Shown here one piece after another: positions 8,292 through 16,909 of a stretch of DNA of 64,000 nucleotides. Below the pieces are notes generated by a model. It did no database searches, was not told where the DNA came from, and saw only the letters and a program-made list of their open reading frames with translations. The first letter of the stretch is position 1, and each line of letters begins with the position of its first letter. The stretch comes from Halobacillus_B sp963739045 (GTDB lineage Bacteria; Bacillota; Bacilli; Bacillales; Halobacillaceae): contig CAVTYY010000001.1 in assembly GCA_963739045.1 (NCBI GenBank), positions 62,001-126,000 on the forward strand. Direction: 5' to 3'. Made by a program: the position numbers and the translations under genes.

Positions 8292-9377
8292 CTAATTATA
8301 AGCTTTGTCTTGATAGAAATAATTTGGTGTATCCATTCTGTTTGGATAAGAATGATGAAAGATATGCGTTGAAGCCGGAGATACCGGGGGGATCAGCCAC
8401 GTCCAGTCGCCGGTAACTTCCCGGCCGCATGATTCTTCTTTTTCTTCAAACAGCTGAAACTGCTGGGCAGCGGTATGATGATCCACCAAACTTACTTTGT
8501 CTTCTTTAAAAGAATGCAGCACCGCCTGATTCAATTCAATCAGAGCCCTGTCTTTCCATAAAGAAGCATTTCTTCTAACATTCAGCCCCATTGCTTCTGC
8601 CACTGTCGGCAAAAGGTTATAGCGAAAATCATCCGCTAAATTCCGCGCTCCAATTTCTGTTTCCATATACCACCCATTGAAAGGAGCAGCAGTATAGTGA
8701 ATTCCGCCGATCTCTAAGCGCATGTCTGAAATGAACGGAACAGCATACCATTTCAATTGGAGATCCTGAAACCAAGAATAGTCTGGATGTCTTAGAGGGA
8801 CTTCAAGAATCTCATCCTCAGGGATCTCGTACCATTCCGGTTTGCCTTCATTCACTTGAATGACAAGCGGCAGTACATCAAACGGACCGCCCTTCCCCTT
8901 CCAGCCTAAAGCTTGACAACGCTTAGTAAATTCTACCGAGTCCGGATCGCCGGTTTGTCCAGTCTCTTCCTCATATCCCGCATACCGAATTAGCTGGTGG
9001 TTCCAGATCCTGACTTCTCCATGCTCATCTTTGGGTTTAAAAATGGAGATCGTCGGCCGAACACGCCCCTTATTCGTAGCATAGTCCATATGCGAAAAAA
9101 TCGCCTCACGAATATCCGTTTCTCGATTTAAAGAGCGGTGATCAAAGACTTGCAGGCTCTTCCAGAACAATCGTCCAATACAACGGTTGCTATTTCTCCA
9201 GGCAAGCCGGGCTCCATGTTCAAGCTCTTCATACGTATGTTCATATGTCCCCTTCTCCCTAATCGATCGTTCCACCTCGGTGATTCTCTGCTCTATTTGT
9301 TGTCCATTTTTTCCTAATTCGTGATAGCACTGATGTATAAATTGCTCAGCTTCTTTAAATAATTCTTCTTTATTCAA
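8292..9377 (-). CDS. nos: Bacterial nitric oxide synthase oxygenase
   Basis: A 361-residue protein co-linear with Bacillus NOS oxygenase domains. The haem-thiolate cysteine is C66 in WRNSNRCIGR, and the arginine-binding glutamate is in GWYMETEIGARNL. The pterin-binding end (WTWLIPPVSPASTHIFHH) is present. It converts L-arginine to citrulline and NO. Like all Bacillus NOS it lacks a fused reductase and must borrow electrons from cellular flavodoxin or ferredoxin reductases. In Bacillus, NO protects against oxidative stress and antibiotics. The gene is monocistronic. Confidence 0.96.
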   Translation of the reverse strand: MNKEELFKEAEQFIHQCYHELGKNGQQIEQRITEVERSIREKGTYEHTYEELEHGARLAWRNSNRCIGRLFWKSLQVFDHRSLNRETDIREAIFSHMDYATNKGRVRPTISIFKPKDEHGEVRIWNHQLIRYAGYEEETGQTGDPDSVEFTKRCQALGWKGKGGPFDVLPLVIQVNEGKPEWYEIPEDEILEVPLRHPDYSWFQDLQLKWYAVPFISDMRLEIGGIHYTAAPFNGWYMETEIGARNLADDFRYNLLPTVAEAMGLNVRRNASLWKDRALIELNQAVLHSFKEDKVSLVDHHTAAQQFQLFEEKEESCGREVTGDWTWLIPPVSPASTHIFHHSYPNRMDTPNYFYQDKAYN

Positions 9378-9637
9378 AGTGGTAAGCCCCCTGTGTGTTC
9401 TGTCATTCTACATATTATCATATTTTCGTAAGTCTACTCGATCCTTTGTTCTGTCAGAAATCACTACCATTCAGTTATGTCACTAAACGATCTATCTTAA
9501 GACCTGATCTCTCACAAAAGATCAAGAAGTGACCGTATCCTCGGAAAGTGAAGGACAGGTAAAAAAAGAGGCGGTATCATAGAGATGTAATCCACTTTCT
9601 GTGACATGGCATGAGATTTCGGCTCATTGAAGACAAA
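9378..9637. other. Intergenic stretch without recognised gene
   Basis: Between nos and the terminator of the zinc-ribbon gene I see no frame with a ribosome site and no clear RNA. The first ~60 bp presumably hold the nos promoter. Confidence 0.4.
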
Positions 9638-9680
9638 AAATCCGAACGATGATGAAAGAGTGTCATCATCGTTCGGATTT
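9638..9680 (-). terminator. Terminator of zinc-ribbon gene
   Basis: A perfect 18-bp stem (AAATCCGAACGATGATGA with its complement), 7-nt loop, and a T-run on the minus strand. It is one of the longest stems in the window. Confidence 0.85.
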
Positions 9681-9728
9681 AATATTTGATAATAGAATTC
9701 TGTCCTAGGCTCCCATTGCCTGGATTAC

Positions 9729-9932
9729 TTATCCGAAGAACAAGTCTAAAATATTGCTGCCCATTGAGGCCTGCTTATTATAAAACTCGGAGTAACCGCA
9801 CTTTTTACAATAAACCACAGTGAATTTATTGCTTTGCACATCGAGCATTTTAGATAACCCGGATCCTGTCATGGATACATCCTTTTCACCTGCATCCTGA
9901 CTTCCACATTTCACACATCCTTGTTCACTCAT
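9729..9932 (-). CDS. Zinc-ribbon protein
   Basis: 67 residues with two CxxC knuckles (CVKC near the start and CKKCGYSEFY in the second half), the layout of small predicted nucleic-acid-binding zinc ribbons (COG3478/YpzJ-like). Its partner and target are unknown. It has its own strong terminator and sits between nos and the flavoprotein disulfide reductase without obvious operon links. Confidence 0.75.
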   Translation of the reverse strand: MSEQGCVKCGSQDAGEKDVSMTGSGLSKMLDVQSNKFTVVYCKKCGYSEFYNKQASMGSNILDLFFG

Positions 9933-9987
9933 ATAACTTCCTCCTTTAAATAATCTAGCTTATATACGAATGAAGATTAAAAAAGTT

Positions 9988-11325
9988 TCACTCTGCTCGC
10001 CGGGCAGCCTGTTGAATAGGATCCCAAACACTGTTGTAGGGAGGAGAATAAGAGAGATCAAGGTCCACGAGATCGTCAATGGTCATCTCATGGTAGAGGG
10101 CCGTGGCAAGGACATCAATCCGCTTATCCACACCCGCTTTACCGATGATTTGTCCTCCCAGCAGCGTACGTTTCTCTTCATGATAAAGAAGCTTAAGAGT
10201 CATGGGATCAGCTTTAGAATAGTAACCGGCCGCATGAGTAGAGTTTATCGTAACCGTTTTAATTGGAAAATGATATTGTTTAGCTTCTCTGCTCGAAATC
10301 CCGGTTCTTCCTAACGTTAGATCAAAGAATTTCAAAATCGAAGTGCCGACCATCCCTTTATAAGGTTTCCGGATATTGACGATACTCAGCCCGGCGATTT
10401 GTCCCTGTTTATTTGCGTGTGTACCAAGAGGGACATAATCATTCTGTTGCTTAATACGATGAAATTGGGTCGCACAATCTCCTGCCGCATAAATATCTAA
10501 AATACTCGTTTCCATAAAAGCGTTGACTTCAATCGCTCCATGATAGCTTGTGTACACACCCGTTCCTTCTAAGAAAGCTGTATTCGGCGCGACTCCCGCA
10601 GCTACTAGCACCAAATCCGTATCATAATTGCCTTGATCTGTAATAATAGTCTGGACGTGATCCGTTCCTTCAAATCCTTCTACGGACTCTCCAAGAGTTA
10701 AATTCACCCCGTGCCGCTCAGCTTCTTCATGAATGAACCTTCCCATATCTTCGTCAAAAATCTTTGCCACTTGTGTCCCACGATCAATCATCTGCACCTG
10801 CTTGTTCTGTTTTACAAATGCTTCTGCCATTTCCAAGCCAATATAACCTCCGCCAACGATCGTAACCCGTTCTACAGAAGGATTCATATTTTCCATGATT
10901 TCCTTTAAATCGGGGATCGTTTTCAAGGTGTGAATGCCTTTCAGATTGCGTCCTTCCCATGGCGGGAGTACCGGATCTGCGCCAGTTGCAATTAACAGCC
11001 GGTCATAGCTTTCTTCAAAATCTTTACCCGTCTTGTGATTCACTCCATAAACAACTCTGTGGTCACAATCGACCCGGGTCACTTCATGCGATATACGGCT
11101 GTCGATACCATATTTATTTCGAAACGTTTCAGGATTTCTGGCAATTAAATCATCGGTCGAATCTACGTTGCCGCTAAGGACATAAGGCAGACCGCATTGA
11201 CCGTAAGAATAAATTTCTCCTCTTTCTAATGTGATTATGTTATGTTCTTGTTCTTCACTATTCCTAACAATCTGCATAGCTGCACTCATTCCAGCAGCAT
11301 CTCCGCCAATGATGACAACTTTCAT
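9988..11325 (-). CDS. CoA-disulfide reductase / NADH oxidase-family flavoprotein
   Basis: A 445-residue pyridine-nucleotide-disulfide oxidoreductase. The N-terminal FAD motif is VVIIGGDAAGMSAA, the single redox cysteine is C44 in YSYGQCGLPY, the second dinucleotide motif is VTIVGGGYIGLEMAEAF, and the FAD motif is DIYAAGDCA. The single-cysteine layout is that of CoA-disulfide reductases and NADH oxidases/peroxidases. It would keep CoASH or a related thiol (for example the persulfide/bacillithiol pool) reduced with NAD(P)H. The exact substrate cannot be read from sequence. The C-terminal dimerisation domain (~325-445) is complete. Confidence 0.88.
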   Translation of the reverse strand: MKVVIIGGDAAGMSAAMQIVRNSEEQEHNIITLERGEIYSYGQCGLPYVLSGNVDSTDDLIARNPETFRNKYGIDSRISHEVTRVDCDHRVVYGVNHKTGKDFEESYDRLLIATGADPVLPPWEGRNLKGIHTLKTIPDLKEIMENMNPSVERVTIVGGGYIGLEMAEAFVKQNKQVQMIDRGTQVAKIFDEDMGRFIHEEAERHGVNLTLGESVEGFEGTDHVQTIITDQGNYDTDLVLVAAGVAPNTAFLEGTGVYTSYHGAIEVNAFMETSILDIYAAGDCATQFHRIKQQNDYVPLGTHANKQGQIAGLSIVNIRKPYKGMVGTSILKFFDLTLGRTGISSREAKQYHFPIKTVTINSTHAAGYYSKADPMTLKLLYHEEKRTLLGGQIIGKAGVDKRIDVLATALYHEMTIDDLVDLDLSYSPPYNSVWDPIQQAARRAE

Positions 11326-11501
11326 CGTTCCACTCCTTTAGTAACAGGTCTCCTCCCTTATACTTACCCAAAAGCAGCCGGCTCAAAAAGAATAACGGAA
11401 AAATGACTGGAAAAATGGCTTAAAACCTTTACAAATCAGACGACAAACGATATTATCAGTTATTAGACTTTTCGAAATAATCTATAAAAAGGCGGGATGA
11501 A

Positions 11502-12683
11502 ATGAAACAGTTCACACAATCAGAAGCTCTTAATCGACTCCCCGACCAGTTCTTTGCTAAATTAGTAAAAAAACTGAATGCCTATCAGCAGAAGGGGCAT
11601 GACGTGTTGAACTTAGGGCAGGGAAACCCTGATCAGCCTACTCCAGATCACATCGTACACGCTTTACAAAAAGCGGCCGAGAACCCGGTTTACCACAAGT
11701 ACCCCCCTTTTCAAGGGTTTGATTACCTAAAAAAAGCTGTCTCAGAATTTTATCAAAGGGAATATGGTGTTGAAATCGATCCTCAGTCCGAGGTTGCCAT
11801 TATGTTTGGCAGCAAAACCGGGCTCGTTGAGGTGAGTCAATGTTTCTTAAATGAGGGAGATGCTGCCCTGGTTCCTGACCCAGGATATCCGGATTACTGG
11901 TCCGGGGTCGCTATGGCCAATGCGATTATGGCACCCATGCCTTTACGTAAGGAAAATGACTTCCTGCCTGACTATGACGAGCTCGATCCTGAGATAGTGG
12001 AAAAAGCAAAGCTGATGTTTTTAAACTATCCGAACAACCCAACTTCGGCGATTGCAGATAGACAGTTTTTCGAAAACACCATTTCGTTTGCGGATGAACA
12101 TGACATCTGTGTGGTTCATGACTTTGCGTATGGAGCTATTGGCTATGATAACCATAAACCTTTAAGCTTTATGCAGATTCCCGGCGCAAAGGATGTCGGC
12201 ATCGAAATCTATACCATGTCGAAAACTTACAATATGGCAGGATGGCGTGTCGCCTTTGCCGTCGGGAATAAAAGCGTGATTCAAGCGCTGGAACTGATTC
12301 AGGACCATTACTATGTTAGTCTCTTTGGAGCCGTTCAAGAGGCAGCTGCTGCTGCGCTGCTTGACTCTCAGGAATGCGTAGAGGAACTTTCTTTAACTTA
12401 TGAAAAAAGAAGAAATTTATTAGTAGAAGGACTTACTGAACTAGGGTATGAGGTTGAGCCCTGCAAAGGATCATTCTTTGTGTGGATGAAGGTGCCTCAA
12501 GGCTACAGTTCAGAGTCCTTCGCTGATGACCTTTTGGATGAAGAAGGATTATTTGTCGCCCCAGGGATAGGATTTGGTGATTATGGAGAATCCTTTGTTC
12601 GTATTGGATTAAATAATTCTGAAGAAACTCTCCAGGAAGCTCTCATCCGCTTTAAGAATTTCAAAGAAAAAAATCGTAAATAA
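11502..12683 (+). CDS. mtnE: PLP aminotransferase, MtnE-like
   Basis: A 393-residue fold-type I aminotransferase. The PLP lysine is K241 in MSKTYNMAGWRV, with PNNPTSA and the FVRIGL arginine region also present. It closely resembles B. subtilis MtnE (YkrV), which transaminates 4-methylthio-2-oxobutyrate to methionine at the end of methionine salvage. The MtnU-like amidase 4 kb upstream would process the 2-oxo-omega-amide by-product. No other mtn gene is in the window, and I see no S-box in the 175-bp upstream region, unlike the B. subtilis mtn genes. Other aminotransferase specificities remain possible. Confidence 0.82.
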   Translation: MKQFTQSEALNRLPDQFFAKLVKKLNAYQQKGHDVLNLGQGNPDQPTPDHIVHALQKAAENPVYHKYPPFQGFDYLKKAVSEFYQREYGVEIDPQSEVAIMFGSKTGLVEVSQCFLNEGDAALVPDPGYPDYWSGVAMANAIMAPMPLRKENDFLPDYDELDPEIVEKAKLMFLNYPNNPTSAIADRQFFENTISFADEHDICVVHDFAYGAIGYDNHKPLSFMQIPGAKDVGIEIYTMSKTYNMAGWRVAFAVGNKSVIQALELIQDHYYVSLFGAVQEAAAAALLDSQECVEELSLTYEKRRNLLVEGLTELGYEVEPCKGSFFVWMKVPQGYSSESFADDLLDEEGLFVAPGIGFGDYGESFVRIGLNNSEETLQEALIRFKNFKEKNRK

Positions 12684-12752
12684 CGTGACTGGGGCAAAAA
12701 TAGAATGATCAGTGGAAAAGCGAAGCGGTCACTTTGTATCTATTAAATCTAA

Positions 12753-12791
12753 AAAACCCGAACCCATGGAAAATTCAAAGGTTCGGGTTTT
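12753..12791. terminator. Bidirectional terminator, CCCGAACC stem
   Basis: AAAACCCGAACC/GGTTCGGGTTTT between convergent mtnE and the acetyltransferase gene. The stem is identical in sequence to the one at 8181-8217. Confidence 0.88.
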
Positions 12792-12839
12792 CTGGCGAAT
12801 CATTCCTTTTGTCCACCCCTCTATGATCATTCCAACTAA

Positions 12840-13286
12840 TCATTTCAGCGTCATAAGCATATCCACATGCGGAATGTTATCTTCTAAGTAAACTTCGGAT
12901 ACTTCCTTGAAACCAAACGATCTATAAAAATTGCGCAAATGCTCCTGTCCCTGAAGGAAAATAGATTCTGTGTTCCCTTCTTCTTTCAGTAATTCGATTG
13001 CCTTATTCATTATGGCCCTTGCATATCCAGTTCCCCGTTTCCCCTTTACGACCAGCACGCGTCCGATTGAATAATTGCCGCCGTATTCTAGAGGAGGGAC
13101 CAGCCGGCAGTAGGCAGAAATCTCCCCTCCCTCCTCTGCCCAAACATGCAGGCATTCCTTGTCTCGCCCATCCACTTCTGGATAGGGGCATTCTTGCTCG
13201 ACTACGAAGATCTCTGTCCGTACTTTCAATATTTCATAAAGTTCATTTGTCGTAAGTTCATTAAATGGCTTGATGACCCAATTCAT
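12840..13286 (-). CDS. ElaA-family GNAT acetyltransferase
   Basis: 148 residues with the ElaA pattern: LYEILKVRTEIFVVEQECPYPEVDGRD near the N-terminus, then IGRVLVVKGKRGTGYARAIM (acetyl-CoA loop) and FYRSFGFKEV. The substrate is unknown. Start ATG at 13286 follows GGAGGAG. It is a single gene convergent with mtnE. Confidence 0.85.
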   Translation of the reverse strand: MNWVIKPFNELTTNELYEILKVRTEIFVVEQECPYPEVDGRDKECLHVWAEEGGEISAYCRLVPPLEYGGNYSIGRVLVVKGKRGTGYARAIMNKAIELLKEEGNTESIFLQGQEHLRNFYRSFGFKEVSEVYLEDNIPHVDMLMTLK

Positions 13287-13443
13287 AATTCGCTCTCCTC
13301 CTTTTGCTGGTTATTCACTAGTCTACAATATTCTCACACCGGTTTCTTGTCTTTCTCACTTGAAAGCAGAAAGAATTTTTGTTTTTAAGTTTCAGCTTAT
13401 CCGTTCAGGGAATACTGTGCTTACACATAAGGAGGAAAGTTGA

Positions 13444-14850
13444 ATGATAATGGATTTACTACCTGTTTCTTTAAGAAAATATCTTCAAATGTCTAAACGG
13501 CAGCGAAAACATGAAGTGCAAATGACTTTATGGTATATGCCATTTATATATATAACTTTAGCTCTAGTCTTAGTAGCGATTACTTTGGTCATGGACTTAA
13601 AGCTCGAAGTCAATCAATATATACCTGAGGATTTTAAAATGGATTCCAGTGCGACTCGCATGCTGGTAAGTACATTAATCGGTGGTATATTAACACTGAG
13701 TGCCTTCACGTTAAACTCCCTATTGGTCGTTCTGACAACCTTTAGCGGTCAATTCTCGCCTAGAATGCTCTTAAACTTTGTTTCAGACAAACAAACCCAG
13801 CATGCACTGGGCATTTTTAATGGAAGCTTTGTTTATGTGTTAATCGTATTTTTATTTATAGGGAGCTCCTCACACGAGTACTTTGCGGCCATCCCATTCG
13901 TGACCATCACCTTAGCTTTTATCTCGGCTATTACTTTCATTTATTTCATTAACCACGCAACTACCTGGATGCAGGTTCATAACATTACTTTTACTATGAA
14001 AAAGGCGTCCAAGGATATTATTAACCATACTCTGAGAAAAGAAATTGAGACATTTCGAACGAAGGCTGCTGGAGACCTGATGGATAACTACCGGGAAAAT
14101 GCTAACACTCTTGATGCCTTTAAATCTGGTTATCTTCAGCTGGTAGACTATAGAATTATGATAGAAGAAGCGCGAAAGGATAATATTATCGTAAAGCTTC
14201 ACGTTCAGGTAGGTGACTTTATCCTAACAGGAAATCGGCTGATTAGTTATTGGGGGCCAGGTGCCGAGGAAGTGGACGAAGAAAAATACTTTAACATGGT
14301 AGAAATCGGCCACAAAGAAACGGAACTGCAGGATCTGCAAATGGGTATGCATAAACTTGCAGAGATCGCGATTAAAGCGATTGGCAATGATGATCCGAAA
14401 ACGGCGACCAACACCATTCACCAAATGGCTGATCTTATGTTAACGGTAGAAAATTATATTACTTTCACCCCTTATTTAATGGATAAGGAAAAACAAGTCC
14501 GCGTAATTCTTCTGGATGAGTCCTTTAATTACTATATTTACCGCGGCTTTGGTTACATTCGGCATTATGCTAAGGACAACCATCTCATTATTACGGAAAT
14601 TATAAGTGGTTTAGCCATGGTGGCGGAGTCTATAGATACTTCAAAACACGATGACTTATGGGAATTTGCATATAATACACTCGATCATATAGAAGAAAAG
14701 CTAGTCTATGAATTAGACAAGACTTTCTTATTGGAAGCTCTTTACAAACTTGCGACAATTACAGATAATGACCCTGACTATTACCTCGTTAAAGAACGGT
14801 TCTATCCTGGAGAGAATAGCAGTCAGACAGAAAAGGATTCGGACGATTAA
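13444..14850 (+). CDS. DUF2254 membrane protein
   Basis: 468 residues with four hydrophobic segments in the first ~185 residues (about 30-50, 75-100, 115-140, 150-170), then a long soluble, mostly helical cytoplasmic region. The RMLVSTLIGGILTLSAFTLNSLLVVLT and QFSPR motifs identify DUF2254. Function is unknown. AAGGAGG precedes the ATG. The stop codon lies in the loop of a strong terminator. Confidence 0.88.
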   Translation: MIMDLLPVSLRKYLQMSKRQRKHEVQMTLWYMPFIYITLALVLVAITLVMDLKLEVNQYIPEDFKMDSSATRMLVSTLIGGILTLSAFTLNSLLVVLTTFSGQFSPRMLLNFVSDKQTQHALGIFNGSFVYVLIVFLFIGSSSHEYFAAIPFVTITLAFISAITFIYFINHATTWMQVHNITFTMKKASKDIINHTLRKEIETFRTKAAGDLMDNYRENANTLDAFKSGYLQLVDYRIMIEEARKDNIIVKLHVQVGDFILTGNRLISYWGPGAEEVDEEKYFNMVEIGHKETELQDLQMGMHKLAEIAIKAIGNDDPKTATNTIHQMADLMLTVENYITFTPYLMDKEKQVRVILLDESFNYYIYRGFGYIRHYAKDNHLIITEIISGLAMVAESIDTSKHDDLWEFAYNTLDHIEEKLVYELDKTFLLEALYKLATITDNDPDYYLVKERFYPGENSSQTEKDSDD

Positions 14851-14867
14851 TCCCCGAATCCTTTTTT
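14831..14867 (+). terminator. Terminator of the DUF2254 gene
   Basis: AAAAGGATTCGG/CCGAATCCTTTTTT. It overlaps the last codons and stop of the gene. Confidence 0.88.
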
Positions 14868-14958
14868 CTTTTCCTTTTTCCTTAACATTTTCTCTTTAAT
14901 GTCGATACTGTTAGTGGAAATGTCCAATTAATCGGCTGGAAAAGGAGTTCGTTTATAC

Positions 14959-15102
14959 ATGGAGAAAAACCAAAAGATTGTTTACATTTGTCACGATGGA
15001 AAAGAGTTTACAGAAGAATCATCGGCATTGAAATACACCCTGCAATTACGCTGCAAGAAGTTCCTCAATTTCTTTCTCAGCTTTAAGGAAAGCAAGAATT
15101 AG
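14959..15102 (+). CDS. Possible 47-residue small protein
   Basis: ATG preceded by AAAAGGAG at 10 nt. The product begins MEKNQKIVYICHDGKEF and is lysine-rich. It is not recognised. It may be the front end of a decayed gene, because the following 440 bp carry no complete frame. Confidence 0.3.
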   Translation: MEKNQKIVYICHDGKEFTEESSALKYTLQLRCKKFLNFFLSFKESKN

Positions 15103-15542
15103 AACGGCTCTAGCTTTTCCCCTTGAAACCCACGCAATACTGCCCCTCTAGTTAAACCACTTTGTTTCTGCCGCATCCACTCTGGTCAGTTTTTCAATAG
15201 ACTCAAGATAAGACTAACCCCTCCCCAAAAGTCAGATTCAATTTTATAACTTTGGCTGATCGATAGTTGTCCCACTTGCATCTATCGCAATTACCGCCTA
15301 CATTTTATATAATATAATCATCTAATTCTCACTTATTCTAGAATAGATTCCAGAATACACTAACCCTGATTACAGCAATAAACAAATCAAACCGTTTGGC
15401 CTGGCAGAATCACCCTGCTTACTTGCGATCGATGGAGAATATCTATCCCACTCCAGTTCCTTCTTCTGCCGTTTGGGAGAAAACAGGAAAGTGATCGAAC
15501 AAATTCATTTAGTTTCTATGACCATTAACGTAGAATAGGACG
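15103..15542. other. Gene-poor stretch, possible gene remnants
   Basis: I find no complete gene. Between about 15335 and 15540 two overlapping plus-strand frames look protein-like but lack start codons and ribosome sites, so this may be decayed coding DNA. An ATATAATATAATC stretch near 15306 could be a promoter for the ArsR-type regulator. Confidence 0.35.
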
Positions 15543-15593
15543 ATGCATGCTGCTCCATGCTCGAACAAGATAAATCAGAAGGGAGCTTTAACG

Positions 15594-15908
15594 ATGGATG
15601 AAGAACCTATTTACTCCAGAGACCTTGATGAAGAAACCCTGTTTGTCGTAAGCCAGACCTTTAAAGCACTATCCGATCCAACGAGGATCCGAATTTTGAA
15701 CCTCTTATTTGAAAAAGAGTATTCCGTAAACGAAATATCTGAAAATTTGAACCTGAGACAATCGACCGTATCTCATCAATTACGGTTTCTGAAAAATTTA
15801 CGACTAGTCAAATACCGCCGGGAAGGAACCACTATTTTCTATTCTCATGATGACGAACATGTCATTAATGTACTTCAGCAAATGATCCAGCATGCTCTTC
15901 ACCATTAA
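15594..15908 (+). CDS. ArsR-family metal-sensing repressor (CzrA-like)
   Basis: A 104-residue winged-helix regulator with FKALSDPTRIRILNLL and the recognition helix LRQSTVSHQLRFLKNLRLVKYRREG typical of CzrA/SmtB repressors. The C-terminal helix (D-DEHVINVLQQMIQHALHH) has the Asp/His pattern of the alpha-5 site that binds Zn/Co in CzrA. GAAGGGAG precedes the ATG at 15594, so I reject the 17-residue N-terminal extension. No efflux transporter is adjacent, so the usual target gene is missing here or has been lost upstream. Confidence 0.85.
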   Translation: MDEEPIYSRDLDEETLFVVSQTFKALSDPTRIRILNLLFEKEYSVNEISENLNLRQSTVSHQLRFLKNLRLVKYRREGTTIFYSHDDEHVINVLQQMIQHALHH

Positions 15909-15931
15909 TTCATTCCTACCCTGCGTAAGAA

Positions 15932-16048
15932 CAAAAGCGGAAGCGTCCGGGTAGACACGACACGCATAAGCAGGAACATCAAAAGGGATGCGATGTTTCA
16001 TTCCGTTGATGTTCCTGCTTATGACGCGAGTGTCTGGGCGCTGAAGCT
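15932..16048. repeat. Imperfect inverted repeat, ~117 bp
   Basis: The left arm begins AAAGCGGAAGCGTCC and contains GCATAAGCAGGAACATCA. The right arm contains TGATGTTCCTGCTTATG and ends GGGCGCTGAAGC. It can form a long imperfect hairpin. It abuts the tandem 123-bp array, and a fragment is present at 300-350. Confidence 0.75.
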
Positions 16049-16254
16049 GGATGAACAAAAGCGGAGAGGAGCGTTTAGATCCCCCGGGCTAAGTCAGCGG
16101 CTGCAAGAGGGGCGGTCTTCCCCCTCTGGAAGTCGATGACTTAGAACCGCGTGGATCTGCGACTCGCAGCTGGATGAACAAAAGCGGAGAAGAGCGTTTA
16201 GATCCCCCGGGCTAAGTCAGCGGCTGCAAGAGGGGCGGTCTTCCCCCTCTGGAC
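16045..16254. repeat. Tandem 123-bp hairpin repeat (copy 2)
   Basis: About 1.7 units with starts AGCTGGATGAAC at 16045 and 16168. Sequence and nested stems are the same as at 1-300, so this is a dispersed, locally tandem element. Confidence 0.85.
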
Positions 16255-16262
16255 GATAAAAA

Positions 16263-16285
16263 AAGGCTGCCCTGCAGGCAGCCTT
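16263..16285 (-). terminator. Terminator of the PPOX-fold gene
   Basis: AAGGCTGCC/GGCAGCCTT with a T-run on the minus strand. It directly abuts the repeat array. Confidence 0.85.
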
Positions 16286-16290
16286 ACATT

Positions 16291-16716
16291 TTATAGCTCA
16301 AGAGTTTCCGGCGTGTTCGCATCTGCATTCATTAGGCGGATACTCTCCGGATAAATCTCAAGTACGATATAATTCGTATCCTGCTTACTTGAGAACCAGC
16401 GTTCCATCTCTTCACTCCACAGCCAATCTTTAATTTTCTGATCTTCCCGCACTTTTGCCTGACCTTCCACCTCTAAGTAGGCATCTCCATTACCTTCCCC
16501 TTCATAGCCGATCAGGATATGAACGTTAGGATTTTTTTCAATTTCATCCGTCTTATGAGTTTCTGAGCTTGTAGGTGTATAAAAAGTAAATTCATCATCA
16601 TTAGAAAAAGTCATAAAACGAGAATGCGGCTTATTATTTTTCACAGTGGCCAGCGTTCCCACTTTGTGCTGGTCGAGGACATTGTAAATCTTCTTCTTTA
16701 ATTCTTCTTGATTCAT
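16291..16716 (-). CDS. Pyridoxamine 5'-phosphate oxidase-fold protein (general stress protein 26-like)
   Basis: 141 residues with the split-barrel flavin-binding pattern GTLATVKNNKPHSRFMTF and YLEVEGQAKV, close to B. subtilis YdaG-type general stress proteins. FMN or F420/haem binding is plausible; the reaction is unknown. The start follows an AAGGAGCC site. It is a single gene. Confidence 0.82.
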   Translation of the reverse strand: MNQEELKKKIYNVLDQHKVGTLATVKNNKPHSRFMTFSNDDEFTFYTPTSSETHKTDEIEKNPNVHILIGYEGEGNGDAYLEVEGQAKVREDQKIKDWLWSEEMERWFSSKQDTNYIVLEIYPESIRLMNADANTPETLEL

Positions 16717-16909
16717 TTTTACAGGCTCCTTCCAAATTCAAATTTCTTTCTTAGTTTTCCTTAATATAGAAATGAATAAACCTTATAATTGTCTCCTGTT
16801 CTAGTTCTCCTTTAAAAAAAGTTAAAAAACTCCTTTATTTTGGTGTTTTTTCCAAAAAAATTGTGGAACAGGAATATTACAATATGATTACAAGGAGGAT
16901 TGTTTTATT

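Noticed and set aside
11326..11501. Possible S-box (SAM) riboswitch before mtnE
   Set aside because: The conserved S-box core is not present in this short spacer.
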